Shown here: one piece after another, positions 1-8,038 of the stretch
How positions within the stretch are numbered: the stretch's first letter is position 1
Layout: each line of letters begins with the position of its first letter
Assembly: GCF_007993865.1 (NCBI RefSeq)
Contig: NZ_VIUH01000033.1
Span: forward strand, 1-49,690
DNA length: 49,690 nucleotides
Direction of reading: 5' to 3'
DNA from: Pseudomonas sp. SJZ079
GTDB taxonomy: Bacteria > Pseudomonadota > Gammaproteobacteria > Pseudomonadales > Pseudomonadaceae
Position numbers and translations under genes: made by a program
The notes under the pieces: generated by a model
Database searches by the model: none
Told to the model about the DNA's origin: nothing
What the model saw: the letters and a program-made list of their open reading frames with translations, nothing else

Positions 1-2
1 CC

Positions 3-94
3 TGTCCAAGTGGACGTGGATCAGGTGTCCAAGTGAGCATGGAACGAGTGTCCAAATGATCGTGGGCTGAGTGTCCAAGTGTCGTGGAATCCGC
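3..94. repeat. Four 23-bp tandem repeats, probable IS21-family element end
   Basis: The motif TGTCCAAGTG (TGTCCAAATG in the third copy) begins at 3, 26, 49 and 72, an exact 23-bp period. The second half of each unit keeps a loose CGTGGA/CATGGA core. The fourth unit has lost one base. IS21-family elements often carry several short repeats inside each end where the transposase binds, and this arrangement fits. No istA or istB gene lies inside the window, so only the end is visible and the assignment is an inference. Confidence 0.5.
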
Positions 95-293
95 AGCCTT
101 GCCTCGCGCAAAAACAGGCTACGGCGCGGCCGCGAATGAAACGGCAACAGACCCTAGGCCACGGCGACTGGTTTGAGCAGGTTCGATCACCTGTCGAGGT
201 GTGCGGAGCAGGCCAAGGCTTAGCGGGTCACGCGCGGGAAGGGTTTTGGGGAGGACGTGTAGGTCGTTGGCGTAAGCAGTAGGTTGCACACAT
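95..293. other. Gene-free stretch between repeats and the aceA terminator
   Basis: No supported gene. A 67-codon frame crosses it on the plus strand but it begins inside the repeats, has no ribosome binding site and resembles nothing I know. It is probably flanking DNA downstream of aceA. Confidence 0.5.
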
Positions 294-325
294 AAAAAAC
301 CCCAGCATCGCTGCAGGGGTTTTTT
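294..325 (-). terminator. Rho-independent terminator of aceA
   Basis: The arms AAAAAACCCC and GGGGTTTTTT enclose a 12-nt GC-rich centre. Read leftward, the hairpin is followed by a T-run, and it sits about 50 bp past the aceA stop codon. The A and T tracts on both sides would allow it to act in both directions. Confidence 0.8.
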
Positions 326-377
326 GTACCGGCGCTCAGCCAGAAGACTCGATCCTGGCTGGGTGAGTCAGTTGCGT

Positions 378-1973
378 TTAACCGAACTGATTCATGGTGT
401 TGTCTTTACCACCGGCCTTCAGCGCGGCTTCACCAGCGAAGTACTCTTTATGGTTGTCACCGATGTCGGAGCCAGCCATGTTCTGGTGCTTCACGCAAGC
501 GATGCCTTGGCGCAGCTCTTCACGCTGAACGCCTTTGACGTACGCCAGCATGCCCTGGTCTGCGAAGTACCCTTTGGCCAGGTTGTCGGTGGACAGCGCG
601 GCGGTGTGGTAGGTAGGCAGGGTGATCAGGTGGTGGAAGATACCGGCCTGAGCCGAACCATCACGCTGGAAGGTGCGGATCTTCTCGTCTGCAACCTGAG
701 CCAGCTCGGTCTGGTCGTACTCGACGCTCATCAGCTGGGCGCGGTCGTAGGCGGAAACGTCTTTGCCTTCGGCGACGAATGCATCGAACACTTGCTGACG
801 GAAGTTCAGGGTCCAGTTGAAGGACGGGCTGTTGTTGTACACCAGCTTGGCATTCGGAATCACTTCGCGGATGCGGTTAACCATGGCCGCGATCTGGCCA
901 ACGTGCGGCTTCTCGGTTTCGATCCACAGCAGGTCGGCACCGTTCTGCAGCGAGGTGATGCAGTCCAGCACGCAGCGGTCTTCGCCGGTGCCTTTGCGGA
1001 ACTGGAACAGGTTGCTAGGCAGACGCTTAGGACGCAGCAGCTTGCCGCCACGGTTGATGACCACGTCACCGTTGCCCAGTTCGGCAGCGGACACTTCTTC
1101 GCAATCGAGGAAGGCGTTGTACTGGTCGCCCAGGTCGCCCGGCTGCTTGGTCACGGCGATTTGCTTGGTCAGGCCAGCACCCAGGGAGTCGGTACGTGCA
1201 ACGATCACGCCGTCATCGACACCCAGCTCGAGGAACGCGTAGCGAACTGCGTTGATCTTGGCGAGGAAGTCTTCGTGGGGAACGGTCACTTTGCCGTCCT
1301 GGTGACCGCACTGCTTCTCGTCGGACACCTGGTTTTCGATCTGGATGCAGCACGCGCCTGCTTCGATCATGCGCTTGGCCAGCAGGTAGGTGGCCTCCGG
1401 GTTACCGAAACCGGCGTCGATGTCGGCGATGATCGGTACTACGTGAGTTTCGTAGTTATCGATCTTGCTCTGAATTTCAGCGGCCTTGGCAGCGTCGCCA
1501 GCAGCGCGGGCAGCGTCCAGGTCGACGAACAGCAGATCCAGCTCGCGGGCATCGGCCTGGCGCAGGAAGGTGTACAGCTCTTCGATCAGGCCGGATACGG
1601 CAGTTTTTTCGTGCATCGACTGATCCGGCAGCGGACCGAAGTCAGAACGCAGTGCAGCCACCATCCAACCGGACAGGTAGAGGTAGCGCTTGTTGGTGGT
1701 CTTCAGATGCTTCTTGATGGAGATCATCTTCTGCTGACCGATAAAACCATGCCAGCAACCCAGCGACTGGGTGTAGACGGAGCTGTCAGCGTCGTACTCG
1801 GCCATGTCTTTACGCATGATGGCGGCAGTGTACTTGGCGATATCAAGACCGGTTTTGAAGCGGTTCTGAGCGCGCATGCGGGCGACGGACTCAGGGTTGA
1901 TAGCGCTCCAGCTGTTACCGGCTGTCTCTTTAAGAGCCGCTACGGCTTTGATGTCGTTTTGATAAGCTGACAT
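378..1973 (-). CDS. aceA: Isocitrate lyase
   Basis: Splits isocitrate into glyoxylate and succinate, the first step of the glyoxylate shunt used for growth on acetate and fatty acids. The protein is 531 residues, the length of the Pseudomonas-type enzyme and longer than the ~430-residue E. coli form. The catalytic loop reads KQCGH with Cys222, and the metal-site segment IIADIDAGFG lies near 181-190. The frame is open upstream to 2039, but I start at 1973 because AAGGA sits seven bases before this ATG and the protein then begins MSAYQNDIK as I recall for the family. A promoter lies about 400 nt upstream, with a terminator at 294-325. The gene is monocistronic in this arrangement. It competes for isocitrate with idh and icd further along the window. 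Confidence 0.96.
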   Translation of the reverse strand: MSAYQNDIKAVAALKETAGNSWSAINPESVARMRAQNRFKTGLDIAKYTAAIMRKDMAEYDADSSVYTQSLGCWHGFIGQQKMISIKKHLKTTNKRYLYLSGWMVAALRSDFGPLPDQSMHEKTAVSGLIEELYTFLRQADARELDLLFVDLDAARAAGDAAKAAEIQSKIDNYETHVVPIIADIDAGFGNPEATYLLAKRMIEAGACCIQIENQVSDEKQCGHQDGKVTVPHEDFLAKINAVRYAFLELGVDDGVIVARTDSLGAGLTKQIAVTKQPGDLGDQYNAFLDCEEVSAAELGNGDVVINRGGKLLRPKRLPSNLFQFRKGTGEDRCVLDCITSLQNGADLLWIETEKPHVGQIAAMVNRIREVIPNAKLVYNNSPSFNWTLNFRQQVFDAFVAEGKDVSAYDRAQLMSVEYDQTELAQVADEKIRTFQRDGSAQAGIFHHLITLPTYHTAALSTDNLAKGYFADQGMLAYVKGVQREELRQGIACVKHQNMAGSDIGDNHKEYFAGEAALKAGGKDNTMNQFG

Positions 1974-2380
1974 GGTCAATCCTTCAAAGTATGTGTTTGG
2001 TTGAGCACCGGCTTTCCCACTCAAAACCTGAGTGAACAAGGCTTTGGTTGCGGGGGCTCACCGCAGAACATCGAGAGAGTGACCAGGACGCATTGAAACT
2101 GGGAGGAGGGGGTGACGAGACGAACAGTTCGCTGACTACAGCTGCTGCAAATGACCAGGTCATTTGGCGTTTACCGGCTCGTGGATGCCGTTGGACGACT
2201 CAGTAGACTGTGCTGCCATGCTGGCTATACGTTAAAACGCTTCCCCGTCCCTCAGGACAACTTCGTTCCAGTCGCAATCTCGTCGAACTGCCTTGTGGGC
2301 TTTACAACACGAGCCGTCCCAACGGTAAGTCGGAGAGCGACCCGGGAGGCCCTTTCCAGGGCCCCTGATTAGCGGGAGCG
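1974..2380 (-). promoter_or_regulatory. Long 5' leader of aceA, possibly structured
   Basis: The promoter at 2386-2414 would make an mRNA with about 405 untranslated bases before the aceA start. Near its 5' end is a perfect hairpin at 2348-2363 (GGCCCT, loop, AGGGCC). A 19-bp perfect palindrome lies at 2148-2166. Short open frames cross the leader, including one of 60 codons at 2232-2414 minus, but none has a convincing ribosome binding site. The leader may hold a small RNA or a post-transcriptional control element. This is inference from length and structure only. Confidence 0.45.
2148..2166. promoter_or_regulatory. Perfect 19-bp palindrome in the aceA leader
   Basis: CAAATGACC-A-GGTCATTTG: nine-base arms around a single central base with no mismatch. 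The form is that of a dimeric repressor operator. It lies 175 bp before the aceA start and about 220 bp after the proposed promoter, so it could act as a roadblock or serve a second promoter that I cannot see. The protein that binds it is unknown. Confidence 0.5.
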
Positions 2381-2385
2381 AGGCC

Positions 2386-2414
2386 ATAATGCCTCTGCAG
2401 AAAGTGTTCGTCAA
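2386..2414 (-). promoter_or_regulatory. Sigma-70 promoter reading toward aceA
   Basis: On the minus strand TTGACG (2409-2414) is followed by a 17-bp spacer and CATTAT (2386-2391). This is close to consensus with ideal spacing. Transcription would start near 2379. It lies just past the end of the upstream gene (stop at 2487), where an aceA promoter is expected. Confidence 0.6.
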
Positions 2415-2420
2415 ACGTTT

Positions 2421-2446
2421 TGTAGTGGTTTTTTAGTACTACTACA
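2421..2446. promoter_or_regulatory. Inverted repeat directly upstream of the aceA -35 box
   Basis: TGTAGT (2421-2426) and ACTACA (2441-2446) form a symmetric pair separated by 14 bases, with AGTACT, itself a palindrome, inside. The pair covers about -42 to -67 relative to the proposed start, a common place for an activator or a looping repressor. The half-sites recall the TGTAGT/ACTACA sites that I associate from memory with the RpiR-type regulator RccR of Pseudomonas glyoxylate-shunt genes. I could not verify that consensus or its spacing. Confidence 0.4.
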
Positions 2447-2486
2447 TAATTTCTAAAGCGACTGATGAGTCATGCCGGCCACGTAT

Positions 2487-3296
2487 TCAATCAACGATTT
2501 CGACCTTCACGCGCAAGCTCATGTCTTCGCGGCCCTGGGTCGAGCGCTGCTGTCCAAAGCCCTGTCGATCGACCTGGCTTTGCTCGTTGACGCCGCCGAT
2601 GCTGATCCATTCGCCAAGCCGGCCGCTGACCCGGGTATCGGTGCTTTGCACGTCAATCACCCCGGGCTGTGATTGATTCAGGCGGTCGCGGTTACTGCTG
2701 ATGCTGATGTGCACGATGTCCCCGGTGAGGCTGGCGGTCACGTAGAAACCGCGTGTGACGTCGCGGTACTGGGAGTTGTTGTACACCTGGCCGTAGCCGT
2801 CATGGCTGCTGGTGGTAATGGGCACGCTCTGGCCGATCTGAATCAAGGCGGGATAGCCTTCGTTGGTCTGCACCTGCTGCGTGCCACCACCGCGACTCTC
2901 GGTGTTGCGACGGATGATGCGTACCTGGTCGCGGCCATTGATTTCGCCCTGGCCGACTATCACCTCGGCATTGCCAGCGCTGATCGAACCGTCGGCGCGG
3001 TAGCCGCGATCGGTCTGGTAGGTCGAGTCGGAGCTGTCGACGCTGATCAGTAGGCGGCGCGGCTGGGTGTCCAGCTGGCTCAGTAAGGCGCGGATTTCCT
3101 CGATCTTCGCCGGCGTGGCATTGACCACCAACTGGTTGCCATACGCGTTGATGTGGCCCTCATTGCCCAGCACCGATTGCAGCAGCGGGCGCATTTCGTC
3201 GGCGGTGTGGTAATTCAGCGGGATGACTTCGGTGGCGGCACTCAGGGCCTGGCTGAGGCTGAGCAGCAGGGCGGCGATTAGGGCGCGAGCATTCAT
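2487..3296 (-). CDS. Periplasmic protein with secretin short N-terminal domain
   Basis: Function unknown. The 269-residue product has a signal peptide (about residues 1-20). Its segment near 22-75 resembles the N1/NolW-type domain of secretins, with the pattern of a mature domain opening VIPLNYHTADEMRPLL and a following NQLVVNAT strand. The rest carries a beta-rich repeat region found in the periplasmic part of GspD/PilQ-like proteins, but the membrane-embedded secretin domain is absent. It is therefore not a full secretin and no other secretion genes are nearby. The start overlaps the stop of the upstream gene as ATGA (3293-3296), implying translational coupling. It precedes aceA in the same direction. 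Confidence 0.8.
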   Translation of the reverse strand: MNARALIAALLLSLSQALSAATEVIPLNYHTADEMRPLLQSVLGNEGHINAYGNQLVVNATPAKIEEIRALLSQLDTQPRRLLISVDSSDSTYQTDRGYRADGSISAGNAEVIVGQGEINGRDQVRIIRRNTESRGGGTQQVQTNEGYPALIQIGQSVPITTSSHDGYGQVYNNSQYRDVTRGFYVTASLTGDIVHISISSNRDRLNQSQPGVIDVQSTDTRVSGRLGEWISIGGVNEQSQVDRQGFGQQRSTQGREDMSLRVKVEIVD

Positions 3297-3934
3297 AGCA
3301 GGAAACTCCGCAAATCAGGGTCGAGGATGCTGGTGTCCCAGGCCAGGTCGAAGGTTCGTTGTTGCAGGCGAACTCGGCCTGGGTCCTGGTATAAGGCATA
3401 GCCGGCGAACTGGCCGGGCTCGGGGCGCAAGAGCATACCGCTGTCATCGGCGAGCAGGAAGCTAGCGACTTCACAGGGATAGTCCGGGTGCAGCTTGCGA
3501 ATACGCAAGCTGCTGGTCAGGCGGCGTGACAGGCTGAGCAGGCGGTGTCCGTCTTTCACGCTGCGGCTGAGGTCTTTGACCAGGATACGCAGGCGATTCT
3601 TCGGATTGGCGAGGAGAAACCGCCTGCAGGCCTCCTCGATGCTGCTGTGATGATAGAGCCAGGGCTCCAGGTCGTCAGTGTAGATACACAGACTGCGTCG
3701 GGCTTGTTGGAGCAGGGCGAGGGCATGGGCTCGGGCCTCATCGGCCTGATTGAAACGCTCCAGCGGCTGGTGTTCGCCGAGAGTGAAAGGGGCGGGTTCA
3801 CAACGCGCGGTGTCGGTGACCACTGGCTCTGGGTTGTGGACGGCGAAACGCCCCGAAGACTCGAATTCGATAGCAGGAAGCGTTTCTGCCGCGTTGCTGT
3901 CGGTTGCGTCTGGCGGGGCGTTTTTGTCGTTCAT
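3293..3934 (-). CDS. Conserved protein of unknown function (phospholipase-D-like fold suspected)
   Basis: 213 residues, no signal peptide, no membrane segment. The middle part (from about residue 65 on) has a predicted alternating fold with a SLCIYTDDLEPWLYHHSSIEEA segment typical of a small Pseudomonas family that I know only as an uncharacterised domain, sometimes annotated as DUF7931. The frame extends to 3991, but I choose the ATG at 3934 because AGAGG lies six bases before it. The gene overlaps the secretin-domain gene by four bases and follows the acetyltransferase gene after about 120 bp. Nothing in the sequence gives a catalytic motif that I trust. Confidence 0.75.
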   Translation of the reverse strand: MNDKNAPPDATDSNAAETLPAIEFESSGRFAVHNPEPVVTDTARCEPAPFTLGEHQPLERFNQADEARAHALALLQQARRSLCIYTDDLEPWLYHHSSIEEACRRFLLANPKNRLRILVKDLSRSVKDGHRLLSLSRRLTSSLRIRKLHPDYPCEVASFLLADDSGMLLRPEPGQFAGYALYQDPGRVRLQQRTFDLAWDTSILDPDLRSFLL

Positions 3935-4056
3935 CCTGACCTCTCCGAGCCTGTGCTTGATTCCCCGAGCCAAGGCAAGGAGCGGCAGCACCCGCAGGCT
4001 CAGGGCAGTAGGTGCAATGTAGCATCAAGCACTAAGCGGGTAGCGGATCAGTTCTT

Positions 4057-4482
4057 CTAGTTGCTGTCGCGCACCATGTCCACGTGGGGGATGCCGGCGT
4101 CGAGGTATTCACCGCTGACGATGGCAAAGCCTAGCCGTTCATAGAAGGCTGTGGCATGCACCTGGGCGCTGAGCATTTGGCGCTGCAGACCACGTTTTTC
4201 CGCCTCGGCGATGACTGCACGCATCAGCGCGTCACCGACTTTCAGGCCGCGCCAGTCCTTGAGTACCGACATGCGGCCAATATGCCCGTCGGGCAGCAAG
4301 CGCGCCGTACCAATCGGGTAGTCACCTTCATAGGCTAAAAAATGCGCGGCCTCGGCATCTTCAGCGTCCCATTCGAGCTCCGGTGGCACGGATTGTTCGG
4401 CGATAAATACCGCTTCGCGAATGCGTCGAAGCTCGGCATTGTCCTTCTGCCAGTCGGCCAGGCGGACGTGAATGCTATTCAT
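4057..4482 (-). CDS. GNAT-family N-acetyltransferase
   Basis: A 141-residue single-domain acetyltransferase that would move an acetyl group from acetyl-CoA to an unknown amine. It has the ElaA-like opening REAVFIAEQSVPPELEWD, the CoA-binding core IGRMSVLKDWRGLKVGDALM with the R/Q-x-x-G-x-G/A-type loop, and the final AFYERLGF segment. A TTG at 4488 would add two residues, but the ATG at 4482 has GGAG seven bases upstream. It overlaps the end of roxA by eight bases, so it is probably co-transcribed and coupled. The substrate cannot be read from the sequence. Confidence 0.88.
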   Translation of the reverse strand: MNSIHVRLADWQKDNAELRRIREAVFIAEQSVPPELEWDAEDAEAAHFLAYEGDYPIGTARLLPDGHIGRMSVLKDWRGLKVGDALMRAVIAEAEKRGLQRQMLSAQVHATAFYERLGFAIVSGEYLDAGIPHVDMVRDSN

Positions 4483-5641
4483 TGGCAAACTCCAGGCTGC
4501 CTTGCTTGACCAGTTCCCAGAGCAGATTACGCCCGGTGTCGTCGCTCAGCCACTGGTCAAGGTTGTCGCTATGTAACGCGTCCGCTGCGCAAATGAGCTT
4601 GAGCAGCTCACGCAGATTGGCCGGTAGCAGGCGGCTCTGACCGCTGGCGAACAGCACCAGATCTTCGCCGACCTCGGACCAGGCCAGGCGGGCACTGGGG
4701 TTGCGGATCAAGACGGCACCGTCTTGCAGGTTGCCGAGGAAGACGCCCTCGTCCATTTCGATGCCGCCGATCAATTCCGGGTAACGCGGTTCGGTCATGA
4801 ATTGGCCGAACCAGGTCATCAGCAGTCGTTCGTCGCCCATGTGCTCGTTGAGCAGGTTTTTCAAGCGATCCAGCGAGTCGCGCTGGATTTGGTGGGGATC
4901 GCTGGTCGGCTGCGCATCGGCGTCGCTGTAGCGCTCCTCGTCGGGCAGGAACTGGCCCAGGAAATCGGTGAAATGGGTGAGTACTTCGGCGGCGCTCGGC
5001 GCGCGGAAGCCGACGGAATAGGTCATGCAATCATCCTCAGCGGTACCACAGTGGGCCAGGAGCGGCGGCAGATAGAGCATGTCGCCGGGTTCCAGTACCC
5101 ATTCTTCAGTTTTATCGAATTCGGCCAGAATCTTGAGATCCGCATGCTCGAGCAAAGGGCTCTCGGAGTTGCAGGTCTGGCCTATTTGCCAGCGGCGCTT
5201 GCCGTGGCCTTGCAGCAGGAATACGTCGTAGTTGTCGAAGTGCGGGCCCACGCCGCCACCGGGTGTGGCGAAGCTGACCATGACATCGTCGATGCGCCAC
5301 TTGGGCAGGAAGTTGAATGGCTCGAGCAATTCGCCGACTTCCGGGACGAACTGATCGACCGCTTGCACCAGCAGGGTCCAGTCGCGTTCGGGCAGATGGG
5401 CGAAGGCATCTTCGGCGAATGGACCGCGGCGCAGCTCCCAGGGGCGCTCGCCGTGTTCGAGGACCAGGCGCGATTCGACTTCCTCCTCCAGCGCCAGACC
5501 GGCCAATTCGTCGGGCGAGATCGGGTTTTCGAAGTCGGGCATCGCCTGGCGCACCAGTAGCGGTTTCTTCTGCCAGTAATCACGCAGGAATTCGCGCGCG
5601 GTCAGGCCACCCAGAAGTTGCAGTGGAATATCAGGATTCAT
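4475..5641 (-). CDS. roxA: Ribosomal protein uL16 3-hydroxylase (JmjC-type cupin oxygenase)
   Basis: An Fe(II)/2-oxoglutarate oxygenase of the YcfD/RoxA family that hydroxylates an arginine of ribosomal protein L16. At 388 residues it has the expected length. The iron triad is visible as His134-x-Asp136 in VGPHFDNYDVFLLQGHGKRR and His197 in LPPLLAHCGT. The C-terminal part (about 210-388) corresponds to the dimerisation and winged-helix regions. The start at 5641 follows AAAGG at a suitable distance. The gene leads a short minus-strand unit with the acetyltransferase and possibly the next two genes. Confidence 0.93.
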   Translation of the reverse strand: MNPDIPLQLLGGLTAREFLRDYWQKKPLLVRQAMPDFENPISPDELAGLALEEEVESRLVLEHGERPWELRRGPFAEDAFAHLPERDWTLLVQAVDQFVPEVGELLEPFNFLPKWRIDDVMVSFATPGGGVGPHFDNYDVFLLQGHGKRRWQIGQTCNSESPLLEHADLKILAEFDKTEEWVLEPGDMLYLPPLLAHCGTAEDDCMTYSVGFRAPSAAEVLTHFTDFLGQFLPDEERYSDADAQPTSDPHQIQRDSLDRLKNLLNEHMGDERLLMTWFGQFMTEPRYPELIGGIEMDEGVFLGNLQDGAVLIRNPSARLAWSEVGEDLVLFASGQSRLLPANLRELLKLICAADALHSDNLDQWLSDDTGRNLLWELVKQGSLEFANE

Positions 5642-5674
5642 CGGTAAGCCTTTGAAATGAGTAATTACCCATAA

Positions 5675-5701
5675 ATAAAAACGCCCGGCACAGCCGGGCG
5701 T
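5675..5701 (-). terminator. Terminator of purB
   Basis: CGCCCGGC (5682-5689), loop ACA, GCCGGGCG (5693-5700), perfect 8-bp stem. Read leftward it is followed by TTTTTATTTAT. It lies between purB and roxA, both on the minus strand, so roxA needs its own promoter or readthrough. Confidence 0.88.
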
Positions 5702-5719
5702 AGGGAGGGCTGTTGCCGC

Positions 5720-7090
5720 TTAGATGCGCTTGGCCTGGGCCACGGCGTTGCCGATGTAGTTGGCCGGGGTCAGCCGCTTGAGCTCGGCCTTGGCTTCGGC
5801 GGGCATGTCCAGCCCATCGATAAAGGTCTGGAGTGCCTCTGGACTGATGCCTTTGCCCCGGGTCAGTTCTTTCAGCTTTTCGTAGGGGTTTTCGATGGCA
5901 TAGCGGCGCATCACCGTCTGGATCGGCTCGGCGAGTACTTCCCAGCAGGCGTCCAGGTCTTGAGCAATACGTTGAGTATTCAGCTCTAACTTACTGATTC
6001 CTTTCAAGCTGGCCTCGTAAGCAATCACGCTGTGGGCGAAGCCGACGCCGAGATTGCGCAGCACCGTGGAATCGGTCAGGTCGCGCTGCCAGCGCGAGAT
6101 CGGCAGCTTGCTGGCCAGGTGCTGGAACAGTGCGTTGGCGATACCGAGGTTGCCTTCGGAGTTCTCGAAATCGATCGGGTTGACCTTGTGCGGCATGGTC
6201 GAGGAGCCGATTTCTCCAGCAATGGTGCGCTGTTTGAAATAGCCCAGGGAGATATAGCCCCAGATGTCACGGTCGAAGTCGATCAGGATGGTATTGAAAC
6301 GGGCAATCGCATCGAACAGCTCGGCAATGTAGTCGTGCGGTTCGATTTGCGTGGTGTAGGGGTTGAACTGCAGGCCAAGGTCGCCTTCGATGAACTGCCG
6401 GGCGTTGGCTTCCCAGTCAATCTGCGGATAAGCCGACAGGTGCGCGTTGTAGTTACCCACGGCGCCGTTGATCTTGCCCAGCAAAGGCACAGCCGCGACC
6501 TGGGTGATCTGCCGCTCCAGGCGATAGACCACGTTAGCCAGTTCTTTACCCAGGGTGGTCGGCGAAGCTGGCTGGCCGTGGGTGCGCGAGAGCATCGGTA
6601 CGTCGGCGAACTTCACTGCCAGCTCACGAATCGCTTCGGCGGTCTGGCGCATCAGCGGCAGCAGCACGTTGTCGCGGCCTTCGCGCAGCATCAGCGCGTG
6701 GGACAGGTTGTTGATGTCCTCGGAAGTGCAGGCGAAGTGGATGAACTCGCTGACCTGGTCCAGCTCAGGCAGCTTGGCGGCCTGTTCCTTGAGCAGGTAC
6801 TCCACGGCTTTGACATCGTGGTTAGTGGTGCGCTCGATTTCTTTCACGCGCTCGGCGTGCTCGATGGCGAAGTTTTCCGCCAGTTCGTTGAGTACGGCCT
6901 GGGCTTCGGCCGAGAAGGGTGCGACCTCGGCAATGCCGTCATGTTCGGCGAGGCGCTGCAGCCAGCGCACTTCAACCAGAACGCGGAAACGGATCAGACC
7001 GTATTCGCTAAAAATGGGGCGCAGTGCGCTGGTTTTGCCGGCGTAGCGGCCATCGACGGGGGAAACCGCAGTGAGCGAAGAAAGCTGCAT
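5720..7090 (-). CDS. purB: Adenylosuccinate lyase
   Basis: Catalyses two fumarate-releasing steps of purine synthesis: SAICAR to AICAR and adenylosuccinate to AMP. The 456-residue length is typical. The fumarase/aspartase-superfamily signature appears as GSSTMPHKVNPIDFEN in the C-terminal half, and SRTHGQPASPTTLGKE is the conserved histidine region. The frame reaches 7117, but the start MQLSSLTAVSPVDGRYAGK at 7090 matches the family opening. No strong Shine-Dalgarno precedes either start. A terminator follows at 5675-5701. Confidence 0.96.
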   Translation of the reverse strand: MQLSSLTAVSPVDGRYAGKTSALRPIFSEYGLIRFRVLVEVRWLQRLAEHDGIAEVAPFSAEAQAVLNELAENFAIEHAERVKEIERTTNHDVKAVEYLLKEQAAKLPELDQVSEFIHFACTSEDINNLSHALMLREGRDNVLLPLMRQTAEAIRELAVKFADVPMLSRTHGQPASPTTLGKELANVVYRLERQITQVAAVPLLGKINGAVGNYNAHLSAYPQIDWEANARQFIEGDLGLQFNPYTTQIEPHDYIAELFDAIARFNTILIDFDRDIWGYISLGYFKQRTIAGEIGSSTMPHKVNPIDFENSEGNLGIANALFQHLASKLPISRWQRDLTDSTVLRNLGVGFAHSVIAYEASLKGISKLELNTQRIAQDLDACWEVLAEPIQTVMRRYAIENPYEKLKELTRGKGISPEALQTFIDGLDMPAEAKAELKRLTPANYIGNAVAQAKRI

Positions 7091-7177
7091 AGAAGGCGTT
7101 CTCGGGCAGTCGGGCAACGAAAAGGGCGCATATCATACATGAAATCGGCGCTCTGACCGCGTTTGGTCGATGGCCGT

Positions 7178-8035
7178 TCAGCGAGCTCGACGGCGAACCG
7201 CCAGCAGGCTGGAAGCGAAAATCAAGGCGGCGCCGAACAGCGATGTCAGGTCCGGGGTCTCGCCCCAGCGCAGCCAGGCGATCAGGCCGGCAAACACGAT
7301 GGCCAGGTAGGCGAAGGGGCCGATCAAGCCCGGCGGCGCCAGGCTATAGGCCTTGGTCATGATGATCTGACTGGTGGTGGCGAGCAGGCCGATGACCAGC
7401 AGCAAACCCAGCTCATGCTGGTTCAGCGGCTGCCAAGTCCAGGCGAGCGGGATCGCCGAGATCAACGCACTGAACAGGGAAAAGTAGAAGACCATGCGAA
7501 AGGCCGGCTCGGTGTCACTCATCTCGCGGATCGAGACAAAGGCAAAGGCCGCCAGAATGCTGGCTGCCATGCCGATCAGCGCTTGGCTGTCGAGCAGGGC
7601 GGCGGAGGGCTTGGCGACCAGCAGCACGCCGATCAGGCCGATGATGGTGGTGGCCAGGATGCGCTTGCTCAGCGGCTCTTTCAGCCACCACCAGGCGATC
7701 AGTGGAGTGAAGACCGGGGCCGAATAAGTGAACAGCATGGCATCGGCCAGTGGCAGATGGGCGATGGCATAAAAGAAGCAATACATCGCCGCCAGGCCGA
7801 AGGTGGTGCGCCACAGATGTGACTTGAGGCGGCCCGTTTTCAATGGGCGCACGCCTTTGAGCAGGATCAGCGGGAGGAAGAACAGCACGCCGACAAGGTT
7901 GCGGAAAAACACCACCGACTCATTGTTGACGCTACTGGAGACTTCGCGCACGCCAAGCCCCATCAGCGCGAATAACAGTGCGGAGAGCGCCAGCAGCGCG
8001 GCGCCTCGCATGGGATTGACCATGCGTGCGGCCAT
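7178..8035 (-). CDS. EamA/DMT-family membrane transporter
   Basis: A 285-residue protein with about ten hydrophobic segments in two repeats of five, the drug/metabolite transporter layout. The RNLVGVLFFLPLILL and YSAPVFTPLIAWWWLKEPL regions are characteristic. The substrate is unknown. The ATG at 8035 lies three bases after the hflD stop, which suggests co-transcription. Two further in-frame ATGs (8023 and 8014) are possible starts and no Shine-Dalgarno decides between them. Confidence 0.88.
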   Translation of the reverse strand: MAARMVNPMRGAALLALSALLFALMGLGVREVSSSVNNESVVFFRNLVGVLFFLPLILLKGVRPLKTGRLKSHLWRTTFGLAAMYCFFYAIAHLPLADAMLFTYSAPVFTPLIAWWWLKEPLSKRILATTIIGLIGVLLVAKPSAALLDSQALIGMAASILAAFAFVSIREMSDTEPAFRMVFYFSLFSALISAIPLAWTWQPLNQHELGLLLVIGLLATTSQIIMTKAYSLAPPGLIGPFAYLAIVFAGLIAWLRWGETPDLTSLFGAALIFASSLLAVRRRAR

Positions 8036-8038
8036 GGG

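Noticed and set aside
3..94. CRISPR-like regular repeats
   Set aside because: The repeats are contiguous 23-bp units without unique spacers, and no cas gene is near.
324..1970. 548-codon open frame on the plus strand opposite aceA
   Set aside because: Antisense shadow of a clear isocitrate lyase gene. The composition follows from high GC at the third codon position and there is no ribosome binding site.
2232..2414. 60-codon frame in the aceA leader on the minus strand
   Set aside because: It begins in the promoter -35 region, so its start would not be transcribed from the proposed start site.
4724..5560. 278-codon plus-strand frame opposite roxA
   Set aside because: Shadow of roxA. The minus-strand frame carries the iron-binding motif.
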